Below are positions 9,201 to 17,095 of a DNA stretch of 64,000 nt, one piece after another. Location: positions 25,279 through 89,278 of the forward strand of contig JAHDBH010000002.1 of NCBI GenBank assembly GCA_020630495.1, in the 5' to 3' direction. The translations under genes and the position numbers were made by a program. The stretch comes from Saprospiraceae bacterium. Its GTDB lineage: Bacteria > Bacteroidota > Bacteroidia > Chitinophagales > Saprospiraceae. A model generated the notes under the pieces. It did not search any database. It saw only the letters and a program-made list of their open reading frames with translations, and was not told the origin of the DNA. Each line of letters begins with the position of its first letter. Within the stretch, counting starts at the first letter, position 1.

Positions 9201-11259
9201 CCTCTATATCGTATCGTATGGTATCAGTACAGCCATTGTCCTCAGCTACAATGAGTTCGTAGAGGCCTGCTTCCGAGCTTGTAATCGTAGGCTCGTTATC
9301 GATTTCAGTATCTATACCTGGGCCAGTCCAGAGATAGCTCAGTCCATCTTCTCCAGGCTCCACACCAATCGTGATACTTAGATCGTCGCAATCAAAGGAG
9401 TCAGTCAGAATCTCTATGTCAGGTGGCAGAGTATCCAGACGGAGGAATACAAAGCCTAAGACTGGACAATTGCCGTCCGTAGTCAAGATGACCTCATAGA
9501 GACCGGCTTGATCCACCACAGGGTTAGGCTCATTCTCATTCTCTGCCGTGATTGCTGGACCGCCCCACTGATAGCGCAGTGTATCACCCATGCCCTGCAC
9601 ATCTAGCACAATCTGCCTATTAAGGCAGTTCAGGGTATCCTCATAGGAGCTCAGTGTAGGAGGCATAGTCTCATCCAGCACGATATACGTGGTTTCTGAC
9701 CGGCAGCCATTGATGACAGATGCAGCAGATACTGTATAGACACCTGGAGATGTGACGAGTATCGCAGCATTAAATCTTTGATCATCATCCACTCCAGCAC
9801 CTGACCATATATGATCTGTGACAGGGATATCTGATGCTACAGACAACAAGACTTCTAGATCTAGGCAGGTCAGTGGTGCATCTTGACGGATTTCCATTTC
9901 TGGAGGTATAGTGTCAATAGTCACTGTGACGGCGTCTGTGTATACGCATCCATTCTCACCTGTCACTACGATTTCGTAGAGTCCAGGAATCGTGACGGTT
10001 TGATTTTGACGATTTTCATTTCCAGGCAATATACCTGGACCTGCCCAAGATATGCTGTCACCTGGATCTATATCTATCAGATTCAGATCAGCAAAGAGAA
10101 ATATACAATTCAGATCATTGTGTGACCCTATTCTAAATTCTGGCAGCTCAAAGTTTTCTACTACGTTAACTTCATAGGTATTACCACAGTCTTCAGGATT
10201 CTGTACTCGCACACGGTATGTTCCTGTAGCATCTACAAGAATGGACGGACCATCAGTCGCACCTATGATATTTCCGTTAGTCGTCTCCCATATATATTCA
10301 TCTGCTCCGCTACTATTGTTGACTGTAGGAGCTATCAGTACCTGTGACTGATTACAATTGAGCTCGTAGGGCTCGTCAAATATCAATTCTGGTATAGGAA
10401 ACGCTGTTGGCCGCACAAATACACTTGCCGTATCCGAGCAGAGGAGTCCACTTTCTGGATCAGGACCTTCGATCACCACAGTGTACGTACCGCTACCCTC
10501 TATGGATATGACTTCGGTTCCCTGACCAGAAATGATGTTACCGTCTATGGTAGACCACTCGTGATCAAATACAGACGGGTCGTTCCCTTCTAGTATAATC
10601 GTCTCATCGCCTGGACATACAAAGATGTCAGTCGGCAATTCAGCATTCACAGACTCACAGATCGGAGTTTCACAATCAAGCGCTCCCGATGGATCACAAA
10701 AGATGATTTCAAATCCAGTGATGTTACCAAAACTTCCTGGGAGATTGTCCAGAAAATTGAGCTCCCAGGTGCCATTGGCAGACCCTGTGTTAAAATCCTC
10801 GAGACAGCCACCCGCTGGATGGTAAGAACCCGTATAGTCTATATCAAATGTATTCTCAAAATCACAGTTGCTCCATACTGGCGGCATTCCCGGATCTGGT
10901 GCTGGGGTCTCCCCGCATGGCAAGAAGAGCACATCCCATGTATTGCCTCCCGTAAATCCGCAAAGCGAAAATGGTCCCACTAATTGTACTAATGTACCTG
11001 ATGGACTCACGAGATCTATCGTCATATCACCTATATCGCCATGGACAAATTGCATTCTGACGCCACAGATGCCTTGCCCAGGATCGGAAAGATCATCATT
11101 AGTCAGTCCCTCGACTTCTACCGGTATCGTTCCTGGCACTAGGTCTACTGTCTGTATAGGACACTCCGTACAAGAGCAAGGCTGCGCATAGGCAGTCAAA
11201 GTCACAAAAAAACCTAATATACTCAAGCTCAGAGCCCTACACATCCTACTATCTATCAT
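6265..11259 (-). CDS. Giant secreted adhesin-like protein: P-domain, ~13 Ig-like repeats, T9SS type B tail
   Basis: A 1664-residue paralogue of the downstream protein, sharing the PCSCTECP cluster, the P-domain and the VPNVFSPNGD sorting tail. Between them lie about 13 repeats of ~75 residues, each with the pattern TC-x-L, W-x-G-P-x-I, P-x-V/I, P-G-x-Y-x-V-x-V, NGC, D-T-x-x-P; a SprB-like unit (RDPSCDDGSDGVISIDGIQG) precedes the tail. The frame is open to 11433, but I place the start at the ATG at 11259 (MIDSRMCRAL): it gives a normal signal peptide ending TAYAQ and aligns with the paralogue, whereas the extra 58 residues contain no plausible export signal. Likely a cell-surface adhesin or gliding-related filament. 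Confidence 0.88.
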   Translation of the reverse strand: MIDSRMCRALSLSILGFFVTLTAYAQPCSCTECPIQTVDLVPGTIPVEVEGLTNDDLSDPGQGICGVRMQFVHGDIGDMTIDLVSPSGTLVQLVGPFSLCGFTGGNTWDVLFLPCGETPAPDPGMPPVWSNCDFENTFDIDYTGSYHPAGGCLEDFNTGSANGTWELNFLDNLPGSFGNITGFEIIFCDPSGALDCETPICESVNAELPTDIFVCPGDETIILEGNDPSVFDHEWSTIDGNIISGQGTEVISIEGSGTYTVVIEGPDPESGLLCSDTASVFVRPTAFPIPELIFDEPYELNCNQSQVLIAPTVNNSSGADEYIWETTNGNIIGATDGPSILVDATGTYRVRVQNPEDCGNTYEVNVVENFELPEFRIGSHNDLNCIFLFADLNLIDIDPGDSISWAGPGILPGNENRQNQTVTIPGLYEIVVTGENGCVYTDAVTVTIDTIPPEMEIRQDAPLTCLDLEVLLSVASDIPVTDHIWSGAGVDDDQRFNAAILVTSPGVYTVSAASVINGCRSETTYIVLDETMPPTLSSYEDTLNCLNRQIVLDVQGMGDTLRYQWGGPAITAENENEPNPVVDQAGLYEVILTTDGNCPVLGFVFLRLDTLPPDIEILTDSFDCDDLSITIGVEPGEDGLSYLWTGPGIDTEIDNEPTITSSEAGLYELIVAEDNGCTDTIRYDIEESADIPSIDLRADTISCSHPRALIASTSNATVTYMWEGPGIDASNVNSPSPEVDAPGIYTVTIMDSLGCGNSTMIEVVADTVSPSIHFGDSLISCTASSLVLTGTIDNAVDIIWSGPAIAAGQERALNPEIEGPGTFSVIATNSNGCESRAAVEVGLRDDAPALSLRADTLTCLRTQVSLESSTTASVVYEWEGPDIDVNNSSEATPDIAIPGTYELTITTVQDCKTIERIEVFQDTLAPDLILPTDTLSCDSILINLSPISSRAISYSWSGPSITAGQQSVVSPSIDLAGDYALTVTAANGCTTEEVISIYADTAAPVILLMADTIDCIEESIRLENSSIAREYVWTGAGITDESINLQSPSVSIPGPYWVEVTGDNGCTSSASVTVQADTISPVGSVEAEIITCARSEVVLDLRTDAADQLWAGPSITVVNENFIHPEVDLAGLYTVMLIGENGCTTELELEVQIDTLAPIAQITTDGFVITCEQPDIALLGDRSSGIGSLIYDWERVDGPVPEGLVDSVYSTTGRPGVYVLTVTDEQNGCMDTDSIGIEIDADFPRLQVDPYEIITCARPVISLDGSGSESGEEVVYFWEGPGIVTLDSAAIIDVDQSGEYNLIVYNAATGCRADTTIIVDDDLRRPEISTSVSAIITCAEPEVILSSEGSDNGSAYGFLWEGPGITATIENSYNPVVSIPGDYTLVITDFRNGCTSQRIQRVEEIDNRPTELLISLRDPSCDDGSDGVISIDGIQGGVLPIEYFLNDIPLADTRIANLLPGEYIVSILDANGCSLTDTLTLQKLEKLQLDVGEDQDLELGDDADIRALINKDSSDITEILWDGPYIDCSSCLDQFFLPQRSGIYSLLLTDKDGCTAYDELYINVAIGNTAFIPNVFSPNGDAENDRFRPFMSDKVRHIDAIEVYDRGGNRVYQATMLDPSVDQIGWDGSYQGQPLDPGVFTYIMQYTLINGLQIQTSGDVTLIK

Positions 11260-11444
11260 GGGATTATCAACTTCTCCGAAGGTACTTAAATTATCTTTTA
11301 CGCATCCGCTATACACATGAATACACAATGATAGAAGGATCACTTTATCGAACCATTCGTGGCCTACAGCGCTCGGACTGTTGTGTGATTGACGCATATC
11401 GTGTATTCTGGGCGCTTTCGCGCAAAAGAACACTGAGATTAGCT

Positions 11445-11452
11445 ACTTTTGA
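11445..11452 (+). promoter_or_regulatory. Putative -7 box TACTTTTG of the OmpA-type gene
   Basis: An exact match to TAnnTTTG in the intergenic region, 31 bases before the ATG at 11484. No convincing TTTG is seen at the -33 distance. Confidence 0.4.
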
Positions 11453-11483
11453 TGACTAAGAATTATAAAAGACCACAGACTTT

Positions 11484-12404
11484 ATGAAAACGACTAAACT
11501 CTTTACACTACTCTTCTCTCTCCTACTGCTCACCAGTTGTGTGAGCAAAAAGAAATTTGCTGGAATGGAAAGCGAGCTCGAGCTCGCTAAAGCTGATCTT
11601 CAGACCTGCAACAGCGATCTAGCACGCCAAGTAAAATCTCTTGACGCCTGCAATCAGGAAAAATCACGCCTGACCGCTGAGCTTAACTCTATGAAGAGCA
11701 ATATGACCCTCCGCGAAGAGCAGATCGAAGATCTGAGATCTCAGATAGATGATATCAGGACACAGCGAGACAAGCAGCTCAGCACAGTGGATGATCTGAC
11801 CACGCTCTCTCAATCTGCTACACAAAATATAGAAAGGACACTCGATCAGCTCGATAAAAAGGACAGATACATAGGCTTACTTCAAGCTGCCAAGACAAGA
11901 GCAGATTCTATCAATCTCGTACTGGCAGTCAATTTGAAAAATGTCCTAGCTGACGGCATCAATGATCAAGACATAGAAATTAAGGTAGACAAGACCGTAG
12001 TCATGGTAAATCTATCTGATAAGATGCTCTATCGCAGTGGATCCGCCAATCTCAACGCTGACGCCAAGAGGGTACTCGGCAAGATAGCGCAGATCGTACA
12101 GTCTAGACCCAATCTCGAGGTCATGGTAGAGGGCAATACCGATGACGACCCCATACGTACGGCCTGTCTGGATGACAACTGGGATCTGAGCGTGAAGCGT
12201 GCCACATCGGTGGTGCGAGTACTCCAGAAAGACTATGGAGTAGCCGCCAATAGACTCATAGCAGCAGGAAGAGGAGAATACAACCCCATAGCAGATAATG
12301 AAACTAGTGAAGGCAAATCCACTAATCGCCGCACACGTATCATCATCATGCCAAAGCTGGATGAATTCTACGATCTACTCAATCCAGATAATGTGCCAGA
12401 ATAA
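11484..12404 (+). CDS. OmpA-family peptidoglycan-binding lipoprotein
   Basis: A 306-residue envelope protein. The signal peptide ends in the lipobox LLTSC, so Cys19 should be lipidated. Residues ~25-135 form a long coiled coil (heptads rich in Leu, Glu, Asp, Arg, Lys), and residues ~170-295 form an OmpA/MotB domain: LYRSGSANLNADAKRVLGKI, VEGNTDDDPI, a WDLSVKRATSVVRVL helix and the GRGEYNPIADNETSEGKSTN..R end that contacts diaminopimelate. It would tether the outer membrane to the cell wall, with the coiled coil spanning the periplasm. It is a single gene, with a TAnnTTTG box upstream and a strong terminator downstream. Confidence 0.92.
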   Translation: MKTTKLFTLLFSLLLLTSCVSKKKFAGMESELELAKADLQTCNSDLARQVKSLDACNQEKSRLTAELNSMKSNMTLREEQIEDLRSQIDDIRTQRDKQLSTVDDLTTLSQSATQNIERTLDQLDKKDRYIGLLQAAKTRADSINLVLAVNLKNVLADGINDQDIEIKVDKTVVMVNLSDKMLYRSGSANLNADAKRVLGKIAQIVQSRPNLEVMVEGNTDDDPIRTACLDDNWDLSVKRATSVVRVLQKDYGVAANRLIAAGRGEYNPIADNETSEGKSTNRRTRIIIMPKLDEFYDLLNPDNVPE

Positions 12405-12432
12405 TCATTCTGGCTATCATCAAAAAAATGAG

Positions 12433-12474
12433 AAAGAGGTCATGCAGCGCACGCTGTATGATCTCTTTTTTTTT
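12433..12474 (+). terminator. Rho-independent terminator after the OmpA-type gene
   Basis: The 5' arm starts AAAGAG at 12433 and pairs with CTCTTT at 12463-12468. The stem is 16 pairs including two G-T pairs, the loop is GCAC (12449-12452), and a run of nine T follows (12466-12474). It starts 28 bases after the stop codon. Confidence 0.9.
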
Positions 12475-12573
12475 AGAATCAAAACTACACAGACAGACTC
12501 GTCAAGCGACTACTTCCACGGCCAGTAGATGACATAGTTTGCCCATCCATACGGCTGTCAACTACAGGGCGAT

Positions 12574-13047
12574 CTAGAGCCTTTTCTCCATAGCTATATG
12601 TGGTATGCCATCCTCAAGATAGGAATCACCTATAGCACGGTATCCCAGAGACTCATAAAATCCTCGTATGTACACCTGCGCAGAGAGATGAATGAGGCGG
12701 GCATCTGGCCATAGCCGCCTACTCTGATCTTCTGAGTAGATCATGAGCATCCTGCCTAGACCCATGCTCCTGTGAGAGCTAGCGACTACTACTCTACCTA
12801 TGGACATACAGCCCTGCATATCAGGTGGCAGCAATCTTGATACGCCTACTATCGCATCTCCTGATAGAGCTAGACAGTGATAAGCGGATAGATCAGCATC
12901 GTCCATGTCTTGGTAGACACAGTCCTGCTCCACTACAAAGACCTCACTGCGCAGACGAAGCAGAGCATACAGAGAACCTACGCTGAGATCATCAAAGAAA
13001 GTGCACGTCATGTCACATCGCACTGCTGGAAGTCCAGAAGTCATCAC
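12574..13047 (-). CDS. ElaA-like GNAT acetyltransferase
   Basis: A 157-residue N-acetyltransferase. The segment LYALLRLRSEVFVVEQDCVYQDMDDADL is the signature of the ElaA branch of the GNAT superfamily. It is followed by the acetyl-CoA binding region IGRVVVASSHRSMGLGRML, in which the R/Q-x-x-G-x-G/A loop is represented by HRSMGLGR, and the C-terminal FYESLGYRAIGDSYLEDGIPHIAM strand. The acceptor substrate of ElaA proteins is not known. The start overlaps the stop of the upstream membrane-protein gene by four bases (ATGA), which points to coupled translation. It is the last gene of a three-gene minus-strand unit. Confidence 0.88.
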   Translation of the reverse strand: MMTSGLPAVRCDMTCTFFDDLSVGSLYALLRLRSEVFVVEQDCVYQDMDDADLSAYHCLALSGDAIVGVSRLLPPDMQGCMSIGRVVVASSHRSMGLGRMLMIYSEDQSRRLWPDARLIHLSAQVYIRGFYESLGYRAIGDSYLEDGIPHIAMEKRL

Positions 13048-13337
13048 CTCGTTTCTCGAAAATCCAGAACCTGAGGGAGGAGATGACTAGCGATGTCTCC
13101 TCCATAAATGTGCTCAGCGAAGGCCACCAAAAAACATACGACAATGCTCGCCGTCATCAATAAGAGATAGTCCCTGTAATATGATATGATGCCTACCGTC
13201 AGTAGCACCAGACACATAGCTGGAGTGGCTAGTGGTAAGGTATCCAGAGATCCACCCATGCTCAGTGAGAATATCGCGGTCAACAGGAGAAGACCAAAAA
13301 CCTCAACCGTAGAAAATTTCAATTTTCGATTACTCAA
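13044..13337 (-). CDS. Small membrane protein, hypothetical
   Basis: A 97-residue protein with hydrophobic segments at about 11-29, 36-55 and 56-75, so two to three membrane spans, and a short polar C-terminus. I do not recognise a family. It starts nine bases after the stop of the lamin-tail protein gene and overlaps the acetyltransferase gene by four bases, so it sits in the middle of a probable operon whose other members have no obvious functional link to it. Confidence 0.6.
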   Translation of the reverse strand: MSNRKLKFSTVEVFGLLLLTAIFSLSMGGSLDTLPLATPAMCLVLLTVGIISYYRDYLLLMTASIVVCFLVAFAEHIYGGDIASHLLPQVLDFRETR

Positions 13338-13346
13338 AACCTCTTA

Positions 13347-15920
13347 TTAATTAAGTCGCTGTGCAAGTACACAACTTTCCTTAACTGTACGCGTGACCCC
13401 GTCGAGGGTAAAAAACTCCCCAAAGATAATGTAGATGCCAGGTCTGGCTTGTCCTCCGCCTACTATTTCTCCCGACCATCTCAATATGTCACCTGTACCA
13501 AACAATGTATTGTCTGCAAGAGATACTATCTCCCGTCCTTCGATATCGTACACTTTTACGGTCCCTAGTGCTCCCACAAGATCCTCTTGCAGATGTAAGA
13601 CGAGAAAGTCCTTGTATCCGTCACCATCTGGTGAGAAAGTTTTATTCTCGATCTGAAGCATACTGCTAGTTTGAGCTACGATTCGCTGCGAGTTCACCGC
13701 TGTGGGAGTGGCGCCGCCCGAGCTTGCGGATGCGGAGAACCAGTTTTGTCTGTCTTGAGTGCTGGCCATCAGACTTAGCCTCTCGAGAGATACGCCCTTC
13801 GTCTCATCCAAAAGCGCGAAATGCAAATCCTCATCATAGTCAAAGGAATCAAGTGTAACGCCAGTAGGCCCTAGCAGACTTACATTGCCGTCACTTTTAT
13901 TGAAAGATGGTATATCCTGCTCTATGAGGAATGCTGGTTGAGCTACGCTGTATCGCGCCAGGATGTCTTCACGATCATCCGTGAAAACCATGATGCCACC
14001 AGGCGCGATCAGAGAGACTCCAGTGATAGCATCTACTTCGTCCTTGGCAAGATTAGCTAGTTGTACGCCAGCTAGAGAGACGAAGCGATCTGTGGCGTTG
14101 ATAATCTCGACAAAGTCCGCCCCGCCCGACTGAGGATCAGATAATATCTCGTGGATAAGCAGGTCTCCAGGACCAGGACTGAAAGGGCGCACAAGTAGCA
14201 ATGTACTATCAGATCCTAATGGCTTACCTACGCAAGTGGAGACTGCACTGGAGACAGTCAGACTCAGCTCCATACCCAGCTCGGGTGCTTGAGAAAGGCT
14301 CAATATCACGCTAGTCTCCTCTGCTGATAGACCAGCGCCTACGATAGATATAGTAGCATCAGAAAGAGTGTAATTGGCTATCGCGGAGCTACTAGGAGCT
14401 AGTCGCTGATTAAATCGCAGCTCGTACATGGAATCTGATAGGAAGGCATGATCTACAAGTTTCAGCTCTACCGCAGTCGTGTCATAAATGCTATTTCTAG
14501 CACCTGGTGTGCCACCGATAATGGCTTGACTAGCTGCCCAGTTGAGTCGAGAGAGGCACGACTTATCTGGATCGATTCTCTCAAGGGAATATCCCCCATC
14601 CTCTCGATCAGCATCCCTGTACCAGGCATCAGTCCAGTCCACATGATCGAGCAACTCACCACTTATAGAGCTTTCTATAGCGATGGGCTCGCCGCGATTA
14701 GTAATGCCAGGAAAAGTGCTTAATCCTATAGCCCGACCGAGAGAGATAAACTGATCTACATCTGAGTCATCACATAGGATGACGTAACTCTCAGGGAATA
14801 GCGTATCTAGCGGCAGGGCATCGCGCTCTGTACCCACGAGTAGATCTATGGATGAGAGGTCGATAAACTCTGACGAAGCATTGTATATCTCTATCCACTC
14901 TGCATCTGGCAATCCCACAAGCGGTGTAGGGTCGGCCATGATCTCAGTGATGTACACCTGATCGGAGTGAGCATCTAGCAATTCCACATAGAACAGTGAT
15001 CCCCTGACGTCCGCTGTACTATTACCGTTGCAATTAAGTACTGTGGCGATATCGAGCTCATAGTCTTGACCACTGACTAGCGGTGTGGCTAACTCTAGGG
15101 TAAGGGATCGTCCATCTACGCTCACACTAGCGATATCTACCCCTGGACTCAGCGAGTAATTACTGATATCCATCGCTGACATCTCATCAAGAGTCTGAGA
15201 CATCTCGACTTGCAGTGCAGTAGAGCTAAGAGCTTCTAAGGAAGTAATCTCTAAGGGTGCATCAAGTAAGGGATTTTCAGCGTCGACGTAGATATCATCA
15301 AAGAAAAATTGCTTAGTCCTACTGCTCGTAAATGATGATCTGATTCCCAGATATACGTCGCTGGGAAGTGAGATGGCTTCTGTCCAGCTGAGTGTCTCTG
15401 TGAAGCACACATCATCACTATAGGTGATCTCTATCTTCCAGTCACTGGCCGACTGCGATACTCGACATCGCAGCTCAGAGTCCTGCTGGGCAAGTGAACC
15501 TAAAGACCCTCTCGCAACTACCGTGGTGGTGCCTGACGTATAGCGTATGACCTCTAGAGCGTCTTCACTCCCTGATTCACCCCACTCTAGCGCAAGCCCA
15601 GATGCCAGGGGATCTAGAGGATCTTCTGTCCATAGCAGGATCTGCACAGCATTACTACCACTCGGGGCAAATTCTAATCTCGCATAGATTTCCCAACTGT
15701 GATCTGCGCTAGCTAGCAGATTATACTGTCTGAATATCTGAGCCGATCCAGCGGCATCTGCATCAGAGCGTAGCTCACCGCTGATCACTGTAAAGTCACT
15801 CAGGTCACCTGACCAGAGCGGACTTTCCAGGACTGTGATGGTGCTGAAGTTCTCGGACATTTGCGCGAAAGCGCCCACGCACCAGAGGCTCACCATAGAC
15901 ATCAACAGAATTCTCATCAT
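13347..15920 (-). CDS. Secreted lamin-tail-domain protein with FlgD/CHU-type C-terminal domain
   Basis: An 857-residue exported protein (signal peptide to about residue 19, GAFAQ). Residues ~20-215 look like a beta-sandwich with a W-rich laminin-G-like pattern. Then come an Ig-like unit, a lamin-tail domain (VYITEIMADPTPLVGLPDAE, about 325-440), another Ig-like unit and a second lamin-tail domain (DLLIHEILSDPQSGGADFVE, about 590-690). The C-terminus (FSPDGDGYKDFLVLHLQ to the end) resembles the FlgD-Ig/CHU_C tails that guide type IX export. Lamin-tail modules are common on secreted nucleases and adhesins, but no nuclease motif is present here. It is the first gene of a three-gene unit, nine bases ahead of the membrane protein. 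Confidence 0.85.
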   Translation of the reverse strand: MMRILLMSMVSLWCVGAFAQMSENFSTITVLESPLWSGDLSDFTVISGELRSDADAAGSAQIFRQYNLLASADHSWEIYARLEFAPSGSNAVQILLWTEDPLDPLASGLALEWGESGSEDALEVIRYTSGTTTVVARGSLGSLAQQDSELRCRVSQSASDWKIEITYSDDVCFTETLSWTEAISLPSDVYLGIRSSFTSSRTKQFFFDDIYVDAENPLLDAPLEITSLEALSSTALQVEMSQTLDEMSAMDISNYSLSPGVDIASVSVDGRSLTLELATPLVSGQDYELDIATVLNCNGNSTADVRGSLFYVELLDAHSDQVYITEIMADPTPLVGLPDAEWIEIYNASSEFIDLSSIDLLVGTERDALPLDTLFPESYVILCDDSDVDQFISLGRAIGLSTFPGITNRGEPIAIESSISGELLDHVDWTDAWYRDADREDGGYSLERIDPDKSCLSRLNWAASQAIIGGTPGARNSIYDTTAVELKLVDHAFLSDSMYELRFNQRLAPSSSAIANYTLSDATISIVGAGLSAEETSVILSLSQAPELGMELSLTVSSAVSTCVGKPLGSDSTLLLVRPFSPGPGDLLIHEILSDPQSGGADFVEIINATDRFVSLAGVQLANLAKDEVDAITGVSLIAPGGIMVFTDDREDILARYSVAQPAFLIEQDIPSFNKSDGNVSLLGPTGVTLDSFDYDEDLHFALLDETKGVSLERLSLMASTQDRQNWFSASASSGGATPTAVNSQRIVAQTSSMLQIENKTFSPDGDGYKDFLVLHLQEDLVGALGTVKVYDIEGREIVSLADNTLFGTGDILRWSGEIVGGGQARPGIYIIFGEFFTLDGVTRTVKESCVLAQRLN

Positions 15921-16027
15921 GACACAGTAAATGTAGACACCAGATAGCAGTGTCTCAGAACTGCAGTGGACAATTTATACACTCTTGCAGGCACCTACGG
16001 CTGATGATAGGACGTTATGTGACGCAT

Positions 16028-17026
16028 ATGAGAATTGCAATTGTAGGAGTGACAGGCCTTGTCGGCCAAATGACTATGCGTATCCTGGAGGAGCGAGCTG
16101 TGAAGGTCAGTGAATTTATACCCGTGGCATCTGCTAGATCTGTGGGCAAAGAGATCGAATGGAATGGCAAAAGACACGTAGTGAAGAGCCTTGAATGGGC
16201 ACTTGATGCGGCCCCCGATATAGCATTTTTTGCAGCTGGATCCGGAGTAGCACTCGAGTGGGCCCCAAGATTTGCCCAAGCGGGAACCTACGTAATAGAC
16301 AAAAGCTCTGCCTATCGTATGCAGGATGATGTGCCGCTCGTAATTCCCGAGATTAATCAGCACACCATCACTGATAATACTAAGATCATAGCTAGTCCCA
16401 ACTGCAGTACCTCGCAGCTCGTGCTGGCCTTGCATCCATTACAGGAGCGATATGGACTGAGTCGTGTGATCGTATCTACGTACCAGTCTATGTCTGGCAG
16501 TGGGACGTCGGCTCTCGAGCAATACAAAGCGGAGCAAGCGGGCGAGGCAGATCCACCACGCGTCTACTCACAGCAGATTTACGATAACTGTATCCCACAC
16601 TGCGACGACTTCAGCACAGACGATTACACCAAAGAGGAGCTGAAGCTGATCCATGAGACCAGAAAGATCCTCGATCTCCCAGATCTCCCCATCACCGCTA
16701 CTGCTGTGAGAGTCCCCGTATCTGTAGGGCACTCTGAGTCTGTAAGCGTAAGCTTACAGAAGGAGTTTTCCCTGGCGGAGGTCAAGGAGTGCCTTGCTGC
16801 TATGTCAGGGGTCGACATTCTGGATGATATATCTCAAAATATGTATCCCACAGCCCTACAATCTAGAGGAAAAGACACGACATTTGTCGGCCGGCTGAGG
16901 ATAGATCGCAGTCATGAGAATAGCCTGCACATGTGGGTCGTCTCAGATAATCTCCGCAAAGGAGCGGCAACTAATGCTGTACAGATAGCTGAAGTACTAG
17001 AAAGGCGCATGACCGTGTCTCTCTAG
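16028..17026 (+). CDS. asd: Aspartate-semialdehyde dehydrogenase
   Basis: NADPH-dependent reduction of aspartyl phosphate to the semialdehyde, the branch point to lysine/diaminopimelate, threonine and methionine. The nucleotide-binding loop GVTGLVGQ is at residues 7-14, the catalytic cysteine lies in SPNCSTSQL, and the substrate-binding GHSESVSV histidine is near residue 238. The length of 332 residues is normal. The frame is open from 15950, but the ATG at 16028 (MRIAIVG) places the Rossmann strand at the N-terminus, as in all family members, and the 26 extra residues would be unusual. It is a single gene divergent from the lamin-tail protein. Confidence 0.95.
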   Translation: MRIAIVGVTGLVGQMTMRILEERAVKVSEFIPVASARSVGKEIEWNGKRHVVKSLEWALDAAPDIAFFAAGSGVALEWAPRFAQAGTYVIDKSSAYRMQDDVPLVIPEINQHTITDNTKIIASPNCSTSQLVLALHPLQERYGLSRVIVSTYQSMSGSGTSALEQYKAEQAGEADPPRVYSQQIYDNCIPHCDDFSTDDYTKEELKLIHETRKILDLPDLPITATAVRVPVSVGHSESVSVSLQKEFSLAEVKECLAAMSGVDILDDISQNMYPTALQSRGKDTTFVGRLRIDRSHENSLHMWVVSDNLRKGAATNAVQIAEVLERRMTVSL

Positions 17027-17052
17027 TATAACGAAGAACTAAGTAAGAACTC

Positions 17053-17075
17053 GTGATCTACTAGCGTAGGATCAC
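17053..17075 (+). other. Hairpin between asd and the coiled-coil gene
   Basis: GTGATC at 17053-17058 pairs with GATCAC at 17070-17075, extended by TAC/GTA with one bulged G. No T run follows. It could be a weak attenuator or a leader structure for the downstream gene. Confidence 0.35.
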
Positions 17076-17095
17076 AGCAAATTAAACTACAAGAG

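Noticed and set aside
8941..9381. 146-residue open frame on the plus strand inside the giant adhesin gene
   Set aside because: It lies antisense to a coding array with a clear repeat pattern and has no domain or composition of its own; it is a shadow of the repeats.
11260..11433. 58-residue extension of the giant adhesin
   Set aside because: The paralogue starts at the equivalent of 11259, and the extension has no plausible export signal.
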